Shown here in pieces: positions 25,290 to 34,002 of a stretch of DNA of 64,000 bases. Source of the stretch: Ga0077536 sp035325705 (lineage in GTDB: Bacteria > Pseudomonadota > Gammaproteobacteria > Ga0077536); the NCBI GenBank assembly GCA_035325705.1, contig DAOKZI010000008.1, positions 1 through 64,000 on the forward strand. Direction: 5' to 3'. Below the pieces are notes generated by a model. That model searched no databases. It was not told the DNA's origin and saw nothing but the letters and a program-made list of their open reading frames with translations. The translations under genes and the position numbers were made by a program. The first letter of the stretch is position 1. The number at the start of each line of letters is the position of its first letter.

Positions 25290-26350
25290 TGAGAGATCGA
25301 CCGAGCATGGCCGAGCCTTCGATGCCCGCCGACTGGCCCGGCGATCTGGTCCATGCGCTCGGCCTCGGGGCGCACTGGATCTGGCGCCTGGATCTGCGCA
25401 CGCGCCAGTGCTGGGTCATGCGCTGCGCCGTGCCCGGCGCGGCGGCCTCGAACGATCCCAGGGTGCTGGCGCTGAGCGAGGCGTGGGCGCTGGTGCACCC
25501 GGAAGATCGGGCGACGGTCCGCCACACCATCGACGAATGTCTCGCCTCGGGCAAGATCGTCGACGTGCAACATCGACTGACGCCCGCGGCCGGCGAGCCC
25601 GTCCGCTGGCTGCATCAATACGCGAGACCGCTCACGAACGAGGATGGCACGCCGCGCGCGCTGGTCGGCACGGCGCGGGACGTGACGGCCGGCATTGCGA
25701 CGATACACGAGCTCGAAAGCCGGCTCGCCGCCTGTCGCCTGCGGCTCAGGGAGTTCGGGCATAGGATTCGGAACAACTTCGCGATCATCCGGGCGGTGCT
25801 CGAGCTGCACCGGCCCGAGAACAATGCGCAGAACGGAAACGAGCTCTTGTCGGATCTGATCGGCCGGGTCAAATCGCTCACCGATCTGTCCCGGGAATTT
25901 TTCGGCAATGCGGACGCAGCGCCCCACAGCGTGTCCTCGGAACTGCAGAAACTGCTGCACAGCGCGCGCAGCGCCTTGCTGCTGCCGGGAGACGAGCTGA
26001 GCGCGAGTATCGAGGCGGAGCTGCCGCCGCTGTCCGGCGATCGATTTACGCACCTGATGCTGATCCTCAACGAATTGCTGACCAACGCGGTGAAGCATCG
26101 GCGCGACTGGTCCAGGCCGCTGCGGGTGTCGGTGTCGGCCCGGCTGCGCGACGACGCCGCGCTCGAAATCGAAGTGACGGACGACGGCGGCGGCAAGCTC
26201 GAAGCGGACGCGGGCCTGCCGCCCGGACTGGGCTGCCGCCTCGTGATGATATGTTGCGATCAGCTCGGCGCGAGCCTGGAACGGCGCGGCCACGAGCACG
26301 GGATCAGCGTGCGCCTGCACGTGCCGGTCGGCCCTGCGAGCGCCGGTTGA
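25289..26350 (+). CDS. PAS-domain sensor kinase of the HisKA_2 (HWE-like) type
   Basis: 353 residues; its ATG overlaps the preceding stop (TGATG). A PAS domain (~20-140, ending LVGTARDVTAG) is followed by EFGHRIRNNFAIIRAVLELH, the HisKA_2 phospho-His motif (H-R-x-x-N-N), and an HATPase with LNELLTNAVKHRR and DDGGGK. Kinases of this group usually pair with stand-alone response regulators; the convergent regulator at 26373-26831 is a candidate. Cytoplasmic. Coupling to the c-di-GMP gene suggests a shared pathway. Confidence 0.87.
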   Translation: MRDRPSMAEPSMPADWPGDLVHALGLGAHWIWRLDLRTRQCWVMRCAVPGAAASNDPRVLALSEAWALVHPEDRATVRHTIDECLASGKIVDVQHRLTPAAGEPVRWLHQYARPLTNEDGTPRALVGTARDVTAGIATIHELESRLAACRLRLREFGHRIRNNFAIIRAVLELHRPENNAQNGNELLSDLIGRVKSLTDLSREFFGNADAAPHSVSSELQKLLHSARSALLLPGDELSASIEAELPPLSGDRFTHLMLILNELLTNAVKHRRDWSRPLRVSVSARLRDDAALEIEVTDDGGGKLEADAGLPPGLGCRLVMICCDQLGASLERRGHEHGISVRLHVPVGPASAG

Positions 26351-26372
26351 CGGCGCCGGGGCTCGCCTCGTC

Positions 26373-26831
26373 TTACATCGAGGCGCCGAGGGCGAGCCAG
26401 CGATCGATCGCCTGCATGAACGCCGAAATGTCGATCGGTTTCGTCACGTAGGCATCGAAGCCGGCGGCGATGCCCTGCGCGACGTCGCCGGGCATCGCGT
26501 TCGCCGTCACCGCCACTATCGGCACGGCGGCGGTCTCCGGATGGCTGCGCAGGCGCGCGAGCACCTCGCGTCCGTTCATGCCGGGCAGATTGATGTCGAG
26601 CAGCACGAGATCGGGTTTCTCGGCCAGCGCCATCTCGATCCCCAAGAGCGGCGTATGTGCGTAGACGGGTCGGATGTCCCGGCGCCGTGCGAACAGTTTG
26701 CGCATGAGCTGCATGTTCGAAGGATTGTCTTCGACGTAGAGCACCGTGCGAGTGGGAGGCGCGCTCGTTTGCGCTGCCGGGGTGGCGATGATGTCGGCAT
26801 CGTCGCGATCTGGATCGACCTTGGCTTGCAT
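26373..26831 (-). CDS. single-domain response regulator
   Basis: 151 residues: a ~28-residue unstructured acidic tail, then one receiver domain with E34-D35, acceptor Asp79 in VLLDINLPGMNG, VTANA and YVTKPID. This sequence style matches receivers found in hybrid kinases (polar-differentiation type). No output domain, so it acts by binding a partner or as a phosphate carrier. The end is convergent with the HisKA_2 kinase gene 22 bases away; a GC stem (26360-26370 / 26387-26398) spans the junction but has no T run. Confidence 0.85.
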   Translation of the reverse strand: MQAKVDPDRDDADIIATPAAQTSAPPTRTVLYVEDNPSNMQLMRKLFARRRDIRPVYAHTPLLGIEMALAEKPDLVLLDINLPGMNGREVLARLRSHPETAAVPIVAVTANAMPGDVAQGIAAGFDAYVTKPIDISAFMQAIDRWLALGASM

Positions 26832-27062
26832 ATTGGAACCGGCGTTAGCAATCGTTGGAGCTATCGCCGTCCATGGCCGCTGCGGACTCGCCGCATCGAC
26901 GAAGCATGCGCCCGAAAGTCTTACGCGATCTGTAGGACATCGGGGAAGATTCGACGCTAGGTCGGAACGGGGCGGCGCGCCTTGACCCAGGACAAGCCAC
27001 CCCGGCCGCACGGCCGTCCCCGCGCCCGAGCGCCGCGGCCGGCCCCGGGACGCGCGGCGGAG

Positions 27063-27602
27063 TCACACGTGGTCGACGTAGATCACCCGCTCCTTGAACT
27101 TCCACCCGCGCGGGGTGCGGATGAACTTGTCTTCATAGTAGCCGGTGTGGACCGGGCGCGGCACCAGCTCACCGGCGTACTGCCAGGTGACGAGGACGTA
27201 AGTCTTCGCGCTCGCTTCCCGGCCGTTGAACGAGGTGAACACGGTATTGGTCTGGAAGTGACGGCTCTGGATGCCCTGCTGGGCGAGCGCGGCGAGGCGC
27301 GGCGCGAAGTAGTCGTTCATCGCCTGCTTGCCCGGCAGGCTGACTGCGAGCGTGCGCTGCGGGCCTGCGTACCAGGCCCAGCGCGCGTCGTTGGTGAAGA
27401 GATCGAGCCAGCGGGAGACGTCCTTCGCATCATAGGTGTAGCTATAGGCCGAGATGAGATCGAGGATCTCCTGGCGTGCAGCGGTGAACTGGGATCTGGG
27501 ATCGGATCGCGAATCGGCGAAGCTCGTCGACGAGGCGAGCGCGGCGCACAGCAAGAGCAGCAGGGCAGCGGGCGTGAGCGAGGCACGAAGCGATGCGTTC
27601 AT
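27063..27602 (-). CDS. secreted SnoaL-like protein (bile-acid dehydratase-like group)
   Basis: 179 residues. A signal peptide ends near residue 30 (LLLLLCAALASSTSFA). The mature part is the NTF2-fold SnoaL_4 type: QEILDLISAYSYTYDAKDVSRWLDLFTNDARW, then HFQTNTVF and GYYEDKFIRTPRGWKFKERVI. This branch includes bile-acid 7-alpha dehydratase and scytalone-dehydratase-like enzymes. The reaction here is unknown. GGGAGGAA precedes ATG 27602. It stands alone. Confidence 0.8.
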   Translation of the reverse strand: MNASLRASLTPAALLLLLCAALASSTSFADSRSDPRSQFTAARQEILDLISAYSYTYDAKDVSRWLDLFTNDARWAWYAGPQRTLAVSLPGKQAMNDYFAPRLAALAQQGIQSRHFQTNTVFTSFNGREASAKTYVLVTWQYAGELVPRPVHTGYYEDKFIRTPRGWKFKERVIYVDHV

Positions 27603-27864
27603 GGCATTCCTCCCAGAATGTGTTGACACGGCCGACGCGTGGCAGCGGCCGGCGGACGCTGCCGCACGGCCAGCTTAGGACGATGCGGCGCTCATCAATG
27701 TAGGCGGGCGTCCTCCCGCGTCTGGGCCGAATGCCGTCATCTTCGCGCTGCCGTTGCGCAGACCCGGCCTGCGTCGAATGCCGGCATCACCAGCGCTGCC
27801 CGTCTGCTGGCCGTCCTGCCACGGCGCTCCACAATGCGCGGAGACGACGGAGAGGACGCGTGCG

Positions 27865-28068
27865 ATGACGGATGCTGCATTTGACGAGAATCTGCACGAC
27901 GAGCTGCTTGCGCTGGAGCTCGAGTACCTCAGGCGCTTCGATCGCCAGCCGCCGGTGTTGGACGCGGCCGACGACGAGGCGCGAGTGCTGTGGCTGCGGA
28001 TCGCGCTGGACAGCGGCGATCCCGAATTCGGCCTGCACGACGATGCACCGACCGAACCCTGCCCTTGA
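27865..28068 (+). CDS. small acidic hypothetical protein
   Basis: 67 residues from ATG 27865. Highly acidic, probably helical (LHDELLALELEYLRRFDR), no signal peptide. I do not recognise it. The charged, short, soluble character and normal codon use for the window make it a plausible gene, but only weak purine-rich sequence (GAGAGG) precedes the start. Confidence 0.4.
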   Translation: MTDAAFDENLHDELLALELEYLRRFDRQPPVLDAADDEARVLWLRIALDSGDPEFGLHDDAPTEPCP

Positions 28069-28229
28069 CGGCCGCGGTGGGCGGGCTGCCTCGCGCGGGG
28101 TAAAGTCCGGTTGCGAGCGCAGGCCGCAGGACCTCGCGCACGATAGCCCGCGGCGGAAGCGATGGCCGCGGGCTGCTCGGCTCCATCGACATCGCGTCGA
28201 CGCATCGCTCGCTTGCAGGAGGACTTTTC

Positions 28230-29324
28230 ATGAGCAGGATGAAGGCCGCCGTATTCGTCGCCCCCGGCCGTATCGAACTCGTCGACAAGCCGATCCCGGA
28301 CGTCGGTCCCAACGACGCGCTGGTGAAGATCACGACCACCACGATCTGCGGCACGGACGTGCACATCCTCAGGGGCGAATATCCGGTGAAGCCGGGCCTG
28401 ACCGTCGGTCACGAGCCCGTCGGCGTGATCGCCAAGCTCGGCAGCGCAGTCCAGGGCTACACGGAGGGCCAGCGCGTCATCGCCGGTGCGATCTGCCCCA
28501 GCTTCACTTCTTATGCCGCTCAGGACGGCGCGCCGTCGCAGGATGGCAGCTATCTGATCCCCAGCGGCCAGTGCGGTGCCCACGGCTACAAGGCGACCGC
28601 CGGCTGGCGCTTCGGCAATCTGATCGACGGCACGCAGGCGGAGTACGTGCGCGTGCCGGACGCGCAGGCCAATCTCGCGCCGATTCCGGAAGGTCTCAGC
28701 GATGAAGAGGTGCTGATGTGTCCGGACATCATGTCCACCGGCTTCAAGGGCGCGGAGAACGCGAACATCAAGATCGGCGACTTCGTCGCGGTCTTTGCGC
28801 AGGGGCCGATCGGCCTGTGCGCGACCGCCGGCGCGCGCCTGCTCGGCGCGAGCACGATCATCACCGTCGACGGCAACGCGCATCGCCTCGACATCTCGAC
28901 CGTGATGGGCGCGGACGTCACGCTGAATTTCCACGACTGCGATCCGGTCGAGGAAATCATGAAGCTCACCGGCGGCCGCGGCGTCGACGCCGCGATCGAA
29001 GCGCTGGGCACGCAGGGCACCTTCGAAGCCGCGCTGCGCGTGCTGAAGCCGGGCGGCACCCTGTCCAGCCTCGGCGTGTATTCCAGCGATCTCACCATTC
29101 CCCTCGGCGCCTTCGCCGCGGGCCTCGGCGATCACCGCATCGTCACCGCGCTGTGCCCGGGCGGCAAGGAACGCATGCGGCGCTTGATGAACATCGTCGC
29201 GGCAAAGCGCGTGAGCCTCGACGTGCTGGTGACGCACCACTTCAAGCTCGACGACATCGTCGCCGCCTACGATCTCTTCGCGCACCAGCGGGACGGCGTG
29301 TTGAAGGTCGCGGTGCAGCCCTAG
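28230..29324 (+). CDS. zinc-dependent secondary alcohol dehydrogenase
   Basis: 364 residues of the medium-chain dehydrogenase family. Catalytic zinc ligands Cys40 (CGTD), His61-Glu62 (GHE) and an Asp in CPDIMSTGF are present. The four-Cys structural zinc loop of horse-type ADH is missing; GWRFGNLIDGTQAEYVRV and LCPGGKERMRR match the clostridial/Thermoanaerobacter secondary ADH branch, which lacks it too. The second strand of the Rossmann fold ends in Asp (TIITVDGN), favouring NAD(H) over NADP(H). GGAGG precedes ATG 28230. Substrate probably a short secondary alcohol or aldehyde. Confidence 0.9.
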   Translation: MSRMKAAVFVAPGRIELVDKPIPDVGPNDALVKITTTTICGTDVHILRGEYPVKPGLTVGHEPVGVIAKLGSAVQGYTEGQRVIAGAICPSFTSYAAQDGAPSQDGSYLIPSGQCGAHGYKATAGWRFGNLIDGTQAEYVRVPDAQANLAPIPEGLSDEEVLMCPDIMSTGFKGAENANIKIGDFVAVFAQGPIGLCATAGARLLGASTIITVDGNAHRLDISTVMGADVTLNFHDCDPVEEIMKLTGGRGVDAAIEALGTQGTFEAALRVLKPGGTLSSLGVYSSDLTIPLGAFAAGLGDHRIVTALCPGGKERMRRLMNIVAAKRVSLDVLVTHHFKLDDIVAAYDLFAHQRDGVLKVAVQP

Positions 29325-29359
29325 CTCGATGCGCGCAAGCCGTAGCTTGGGCTCAGGCC

Positions 29360-29438
29360 GTAGGTTGGGCTGACGAAGGAAGCCCAACAGCTCTGTCGAG
29401 GCGCCGAACGCTGGGCTTCCTTCGTCAGCCCAACCTAC
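29360..29438. repeat. inverted repeat, second family
   Basis: GTAGGTTGGGCTGACGAAGG... (29360-29388) and its inverted complement (29411-29438) flank a 22-base centre. The core differs from the REP family next door but shares the GTAG head. It starts the 544-base gap 29325-29868, which also holds two further elements and a diverged 35-base direct repeat (near 29450 and 29714). Confidence 0.7.
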
Positions 29439-29489
29439 GAGATCGGCATCGCGCTCGCATGCGCGCCGAACAAGGGATGGCCAGCTCTC

Positions 29490-29586
29490 GTAGCCCGGAT
29501 GAGCGCAGCGAATCCGGGATCCACGTTTGGAACCGCGCCGCGCGTGACAGGCCCGATCCCGGATTCGCTGCGCTCATCCGGGCTAC
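29490..29586. repeat. REP-like inverted repeat (GTAG-headed), copy 2
   Basis: Left arm 29490-29519 and right arm 29556-29586 are almost identical to the arms at 4349-4450, with a different centre. Conservation of arms but not centres between two loci 25 kb apart shows that the arms are the selected or mobile unit. Confidence 0.8.
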
Positions 29587-29633
29587 GAAGACGCAAATCG
29601 TAGGGACGTAGGCGGGCTGATGTTCCGTCGAAG

Positions 29634-29669
29634 ACCCGGATTTCGCGCTACGCGCTCCTTCCGGGCTAC
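29634..29669. repeat. REP-like single arm, diverged
   Basis: ACCCGGATTTCGCGCTACGC continuing to CTTCCGGGCTAC resembles a right arm of the REP family with several changes. No clear left partner, so it is a degenerate or solitary copy. Confidence 0.5.
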
Positions 29670-29868
29670 GAAGCTCGATGGAATCTCATCGGCTACGGAA
29701 TGGCGATCGGGCGCTGCGCTCGCGTGCGCGCCGGGCAAGGGATAGTCTTGCAAGCGGAGCCGCCGAGCCGCGAATGCTGCGCCGTGCGTACCCGTTGCGA
29801 CATCGCGTGGGAGCGGTTTCCCCTCAACTCGAATGACAAGGCGCCGACCGCGCCGGGGGAGAAGCACC

Positions 29869-31266
29869 ATGGCCACCGACCTGCACTACCTCGAGCTCCT
29901 CGAAGTCGCTCGCCAGATCCAGTCCCGCGATCGCTCGTCGGTCGAAGTCACGCAGGCGATGCTCTCGCGCATCGCGGCGGTCGACCGCTCGCTCTTGAGC
30001 TACGTCACCGTGATGGCGGATCAGGCGCTCGCGGAGGCGACGCGGGCGGACGCGGAGATCGCCGCGGGCAGGGCCCGCGGCCCGCTGCACGGGGTGCCGC
30101 TCGCCGTGAAAGATCTGCTGTGGACGGCCGGTGTGCGCACGACGCACGGCATGCCCTTGTACAGAGACTTCAAGCCGACGGAGGACGCGACCGCGGTGCG
30201 ACGTCTGCGCGAAGCCGGCGCCGTCATCCTCGGCAAGCTGCAGCAGACCGAAGGCGCCTTCGCCGATCACCATCCCGAGGTGCCGCCGCCGGTGAACCCC
30301 TGGGGCAGGCAGCTCTGGTCCGGCGCGTCCTCGAGCGGCTCCGGCGTGGCGACGGCGGCGGGGCTGTGTTTCGGTGCGCTCGGCACGGACACCGGCGGTT
30401 CGATTCGTTTCCCGTCCGCGGCGAACGGCATCACGGGCCTGAAGCCCACCTGGGGCCGCGTCAGCCGTCACGGCGCTTTCGAGCTCGCCGCTACACTCGA
30501 TCACATCGGGCCGATGGCGCGCAGCGCCGCCGACGCCGCCGCGCTCCTGGCCGCGATCGCCGGGCCCGATCCGCTGGATCCCACGGCCGTGCAACTGCCG
30601 GTGCCGGATTATCTCGCGACGATGACGCGCGGCCTGCGCGGGCTGCGCGTCGGCGTCGATCGCGGCTGGACCGTCGAGCGCGTCGATGCCGCGACGAAGG
30701 CGATGCTGCTCGACGCGATCCGCACCGTCGAAGCGCTGGGCGCGACGGTCATCGACATCAAGTTCCCCGACACGGCCCAGGCCGTCGACGACTGGACGCC
30801 GCTGTGCGCCGTCGAAACCGCCGTCGCCCACGAAGCGACCTATCCTTCGCGCAAGGACGCCTACGGCCCGGGTCTCGCCGCCCTCATCGAGCTCGGCCGC
30901 AGCCTGAGCGCGATGGACTACCAGAAGCTCGCGCTGCGTCGCGCGGCGTTCGCGGGCCGCGTGCAGGCGGTGTTCCAGTCGCTGGATCTCTTGATCATTC
31001 CGGCGACCGCTTTCGCGGCGCCCACCGTCGAGCGCATGTCGAAGTTCGGCGAGGATGCCGATCTCCTGTCCGGCATGCTGCGTTACACCTGTCCCTTCGA
31101 CATGACCGGTAGCCCCACGCTCACGCTCCCCGGCGGGCAGACGCCGGACGGCGCACCCATCGCGTTTCAGTTCGTCGCGCCGCATTTCGCCGAGCACCTG
31201 CTGGTGCAGGCCGGCTGGGCCTTCCAGCGCGCGACGCGCTGGCACAAGCGGCATCCCCCGCTGTGA
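29869..31266 (+). CDS. amidase (amidase-signature family)
   Basis: 465 residues. The Ser-cisSer-Lys triad is visible as Lys81 (LAVKDLLW), Ser154 in the SGASSSGSG loop and Ser178 in TDTGGSIRFPS, with the 24-residue Ser-Ser spacing of the family. Members hydrolyse amides, including glutaminyl-tRNA intermediates (GatA); absence of gatB/gatC neighbours and a divergent C-terminus argue for a stand-alone amidase. GGGGAGA precedes ATG 29869. Start and end abut REP-rich gaps, so it is probably monocistronic. Confidence 0.9.
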   Translation: MATDLHYLELLEVARQIQSRDRSSVEVTQAMLSRIAAVDRSLLSYVTVMADQALAEATRADAEIAAGRARGPLHGVPLAVKDLLWTAGVRTTHGMPLYRDFKPTEDATAVRRLREAGAVILGKLQQTEGAFADHHPEVPPPVNPWGRQLWSGASSSGSGVATAAGLCFGALGTDTGGSIRFPSAANGITGLKPTWGRVSRHGAFELAATLDHIGPMARSAADAAALLAAIAGPDPLDPTAVQLPVPDYLATMTRGLRGLRVGVDRGWTVERVDAATKAMLLDAIRTVEALGATVIDIKFPDTAQAVDDWTPLCAVETAVAHEATYPSRKDAYGPGLAALIELGRSLSAMDYQKLALRRAAFAGRVQAVFQSLDLLIIPATAFAAPTVERMSKFGEDADLLSGMLRYTCPFDMTGSPTLTLPGGQTPDGAPIAFQFVAPHFAEHLLVQAGWAFQRATRWHKRHPPL

Positions 31267-31278
31267 GCGAGATCCTTC

Positions 31279-31372
31279 GTAGCCCGGGTGGAGCGCGCAG
31301 CGCGTAACCCGGGATCGGAGGTCGTTCGGCGCGATGGAGATCCCGGGTTCCGCTCCGCTGCACCCGGGCTAC
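31279..31372. repeat. REP-like inverted repeat, GGGTGGAGC variant
   Basis: Left arm GTAGCCCGGGTGGAGCGCGC (from 31279) and right arm ending CACCCGGGCTAC (to 31372). A further partial arm lies at 31408-31425. The variant has CCCGGGT where the 4349 and 29490 copies have CCCGGAT, so at least two subfamilies exist. The rest of the 454-base gap 31267-31720 contains a TTGACA (31490) without a good -10 partner and nothing else I can support. Confidence 0.75.
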
Positions 31373-31720
31373 GGCACGCCGAGCGCTCGATATGGCTCGG
31401 CGCGCGTAAGATCCCGGGTTCCGCGCGCCGCTGCCCCCGGCCCTGACTGCCTCGAACGCGTCGTTTGCGCCCGCGGCGTGCCGGCCGCCTTGACATTGCG
31501 CGCCGGCGCGGCAAGCTAGTGTCATGCTTTCCGCGCTCCGCCACGCTTTCCGGGTTCGCCCGCTCTCACATTCCTGACCCTGGAGTTCGGCCGTCTGCGC
31601 CCCGGGCTCCGGGGGGCGGACCGCGCTGATCGCGGCCATTCTCCAGGCGCTTTCCATCGATATCGATCGCACGATCGCGGCCGGTCCCGCCGGCGCGCGC
31701 AAGGGAGTCCCACGGACATC

Positions 31721-32125
31721 ATGAACGAGAAGATAGACATCAAGAACAAGCCGCCGATCATCGTCAGCGAAGGCGACTTCGATCGCATCGTGGCGCTGCT
31801 CGAGAGCATCGATCGCCCGGTGCCGGCCGCGGCGGAGGAGCTGCAGGCGGAGATCGATCGCGCGCAGATCGCGCCGGCGGCCGCGATGAAGCCCGACGTC
31901 GTGCGCATCGGGTCGACGGTCAGCTTCGTCACGGCCGGCACGGCGCCCAGGCGCGTGACGCTGGTGTTCCCGCACGAGGCCGACATCGCGCAGCACAAGG
32001 TGTCCATCCTCTCGCCGGTCGGTACCGCCTTGCTCGGTCTGTCGCCGGGGCAGTCGATTCCCTGGACCGGGCCCGACGGGCGCGCGCACGAATTGACGGT
32101 ACTCGAGGTCGCACCGCCGGCGTAA
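31721..32125 (+). CDS. rnk: Rnk-like nucleoside diphosphate kinase regulator (GreA/GreB C-terminal fold)
   Basis: 134 residues. An N-terminal helical part with PPIIVSEGDFDRIVALLESI is followed by the FKBP-like GreA/GreB C-terminal domain: VRIGSTVSFVTAGTAPRRVTLVFP, ISILSPVGTALLGLSPGQSI and a terminal LTVLEV. This is the arrangement of Rnk, an RNA-polymerase-binding protein that lacks the Gre coiled coil and influences nucleotide-kinase levels. No helper gene adjacent. The ribosome site is weak (AGGGAG 16 bases upstream of ATG 31721). Confidence 0.88.
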   Translation: MNEKIDIKNKPPIIVSEGDFDRIVALLESIDRPVPAAAEELQAEIDRAQIAPAAAMKPDVVRIGSTVSFVTAGTAPRRVTLVFPHEADIAQHKVSILSPVGTALLGLSPGQSIPWTGPDGRAHELTVLEVAPPA

Positions 32126-32324
32126 ACGGCGGGCCGCCGCGCGCGGCCTGCGCTTCGCAGCCCGCCGGCATCTCATACTGCGCGGTAGCCCGAAGCCGCG
32201 ACGCGCGCCGGTATTGACACGGATTCCGCGCCGCGAACCGGCCCGGCCCGCTCGGTCTCTCGGCCGGGAAGCGCTGCGCTACCATGCGTTCCCACTCTGC
32301 TCCGATCCCGCAGCCCGTCATCTC

Positions 32325-33464
32325 ATGAAGCTCCACCGCCGCCACTTCCTTCGCCGCTGCAGCGCCACCGCCGCGGCTTTCGCCCTGTGGCGCGCGGCCG
32401 GCGCGCAGAGCGCGATCGGCGCGAGTCCTTACGGCCCGCTGGGCGCGCCGGATGCGCACGGCGTGCGCGTACCGGCCGGCTTCACCGCGCGTCTGCTCGC
32501 GGTCACGGGCGAACGCGTGCGAGGCACGGATCATCGCTGGCACCGCGCCCCGGACGGGGGGGCCGTGTTCGCACGCGCGAAGGGCGGCGGCTGGGTCTAC
32601 GTATCGAACTCGGAAGTGGACGACGGCGGCGGCGGCGTCGGCGTGCTGTCCTTCGCGGCCGACGGGGAGATCGCCGCGGCGTATCGCATCCTCGCCGGCA
32701 CTTCATTCAACTGCGCGGGCGGGCCGACGCCGTGGGGCACCTGGCTGTCCTGCGAGGAGATCGATAGCGGACGAGTGTGGGAATGCAATCCTTACACGCC
32801 GGGACAGGGCGTCGTGCGGCCCGCGCTCGGCCGCTTCAAGCACGAGGCGGCGGCCGTCGATCCGGCGACGGATTTCGTCTATCTCACCGAGGACGAGTAC
32901 GACAGCCGCTTCTATCGTTTCCGGCCCGCCGCGCGCGGCGATCTGAGCGCCGGCACGCTGGAAGCCGCGGAAGTGGCAAAAGACGGGCGCGTCGGCTGGC
33001 GGCCGGTGTCGGCGACGGAGCCCGCGCGCGATCCGCGCACGCGGCTGTTCCTGCGCGGCGAGGGCGCGTGGTTCGCGCACGGCACCGTGTACTTCAGCAC
33101 GACCGCTGATCATCGCGTCTGGGCTTACGACACGCGCCGCGAGACGCTGGCGGTTCATTACGAGGCCGCGCAGTCGCGAGGCGCCCTGCGCTGGCCGGAC
33201 AATCTCACGGTGCATGCCCCTTCGCGCCAGCTCTTCGTCGCCGAAGACGGCGACGACATGCAGATCGTGCTGCTCGCCGCGGCCGGCGCCGCGCCCGTCG
33301 TCGCGCCTTTCGTCCAGCTCGTCGGTCACGGGGAGTCCGAGCTGACGGGCCTCGCCTTCAGTCCGGACGGCACGCGGCTGTACTTCTCCTCGCAGCGCGG
33401 CCGCGACGGCGAGACCGGCATGAGCTTCGAGGTGCGCGGACCCTTCCTGCGCAGCGTCGCGTGA
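32325..33464 (+). CDS. PhoX-like (DUF839) TAT-exported protein
   Basis: 379 residues. The N-terminus RRHFLRRCSATAAAFALW is a twin-arginine signal with hydrophobic core. The mature chain has TSFNCAGGPTPWGTWLSCEE, FKHEAAAVDPATDFVYLTEDE and LTGLAFSPDGTRLYFSSQ, features of the PhoX/DUF839 beta-propeller family (Ca/Fe-dependent phosphatases and relatives). It is shorter than full PhoX, so phosphatase activity is uncertain. Folded export to the periplasm is implied. ATG 32325 begins directly at the signal; longer frames are rejected. Confidence 0.85.
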   Translation: MKLHRRHFLRRCSATAAAFALWRAAGAQSAIGASPYGPLGAPDAHGVRVPAGFTARLLAVTGERVRGTDHRWHRAPDGGAVFARAKGGGWVYVSNSEVDDGGGGVGVLSFAADGEIAAAYRILAGTSFNCAGGPTPWGTWLSCEEIDSGRVWECNPYTPGQGVVRPALGRFKHEAAAVDPATDFVYLTEDEYDSRFYRFRPAARGDLSAGTLEAAEVAKDGRVGWRPVSATEPARDPRTRLFLRGEGAWFAHGTVYFSTTADHRVWAYDTRRETLAVHYEAAQSRGALRWPDNLTVHAPSRQLFVAEDGDDMQIVLLAAAGAAPVVAPFVQLVGHGESELTGLAFSPDGTRLYFSSQRGRDGETGMSFEVRGPFLRSVA

Positions 33465-33489
33465 TGCGCCGCGCGCTCGGCGCCTGCGC

Positions 33490-33975
33490 ATGACCCTGGT
33501 CCTGCTCTGGCTGCTGGTCGTCGTGCTGGTGCTCGTCGGCATCGCCGGCGTGATCTTCCCGGCGCTGCCGGGCCCGCCCTTCGTGTTCGCCGGGCTCGTG
33601 CTCGCCGCCTGGATCGATCGCTTCGAACGCGTGAGCGTGTTCCCGACCTTGACGATCATCGGCGTGCTCACCGCGCTGACCGTGGTCGTCGACGTCCTCG
33701 CCACCGCGCTCGGCGCGAGACGCGTCGGCGCCAGCGGCAAGGCGCTGTGGGGGGCGGCGATCGGTACCGCGGTCGGTTTCTTCTTCGGCCTGCCGGGCCT
33801 CGTGTTCGGGCCCTTCCTCGGCGCGGCGGCGGGCCAGTTCCTGAGCCACGGCGATCTCTTGCATGCCGGCCGCGTCGGCGTCGGCACCTGGCTCGGCATC
33901 CTCATCGGGGCCGCGCTCAAGGTGGCGCTGGTGTTCACGATGATCGCCGTGTTCGTCACCGCCTATTTCGTGTGA
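33490..33975 (+). CDS. DUF456 family membrane protein
   Basis: 161 residues, mostly hydrophobic: helices at ~3-35, 48-70, 80-125 and 135-160. Conserved Gly/Pro pattern GIAGVIFPALPGPPFVFAG and ARRVGASGKALWGAAIGTAVG followed by GLVFGPFLGA are typical of DUF456 inner-membrane proteins, of unknown role. It begins 25 bases after the PhoX-like gene and may share its transcript. Confidence 0.88.
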   Translation: MTLVLLWLLVVVLVLVGIAGVIFPALPGPPFVFAGLVLAAWIDRFERVSVFPTLTIIGVLTALTVVVDVLATALGARRVGASGKALWGAAIGTAVGFFFGLPGLVFGPFLGAAAGQFLSHGDLLHAGRVGVGTWLGILIGAALKVALVFTMIAVFVTAYFV

Positions 33976-34002
33976 CGAGAGGCGCGTCGCATCGTCCGGC
34001 CT

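Noticed and set aside
26360..26398. Bidirectional terminator between the kinase and the lone regulator
   Set aside because: The stem is imperfect (extra G), partly within coding sequence and not followed by T on either strand; noted only within the regulator entry.
28101..28128. Third sigma-28 promoter (TAAAGTCC) before the alcohol dehydrogenase
   Set aside because: No GCCGATAA-like element at 11-12 bases downstream.
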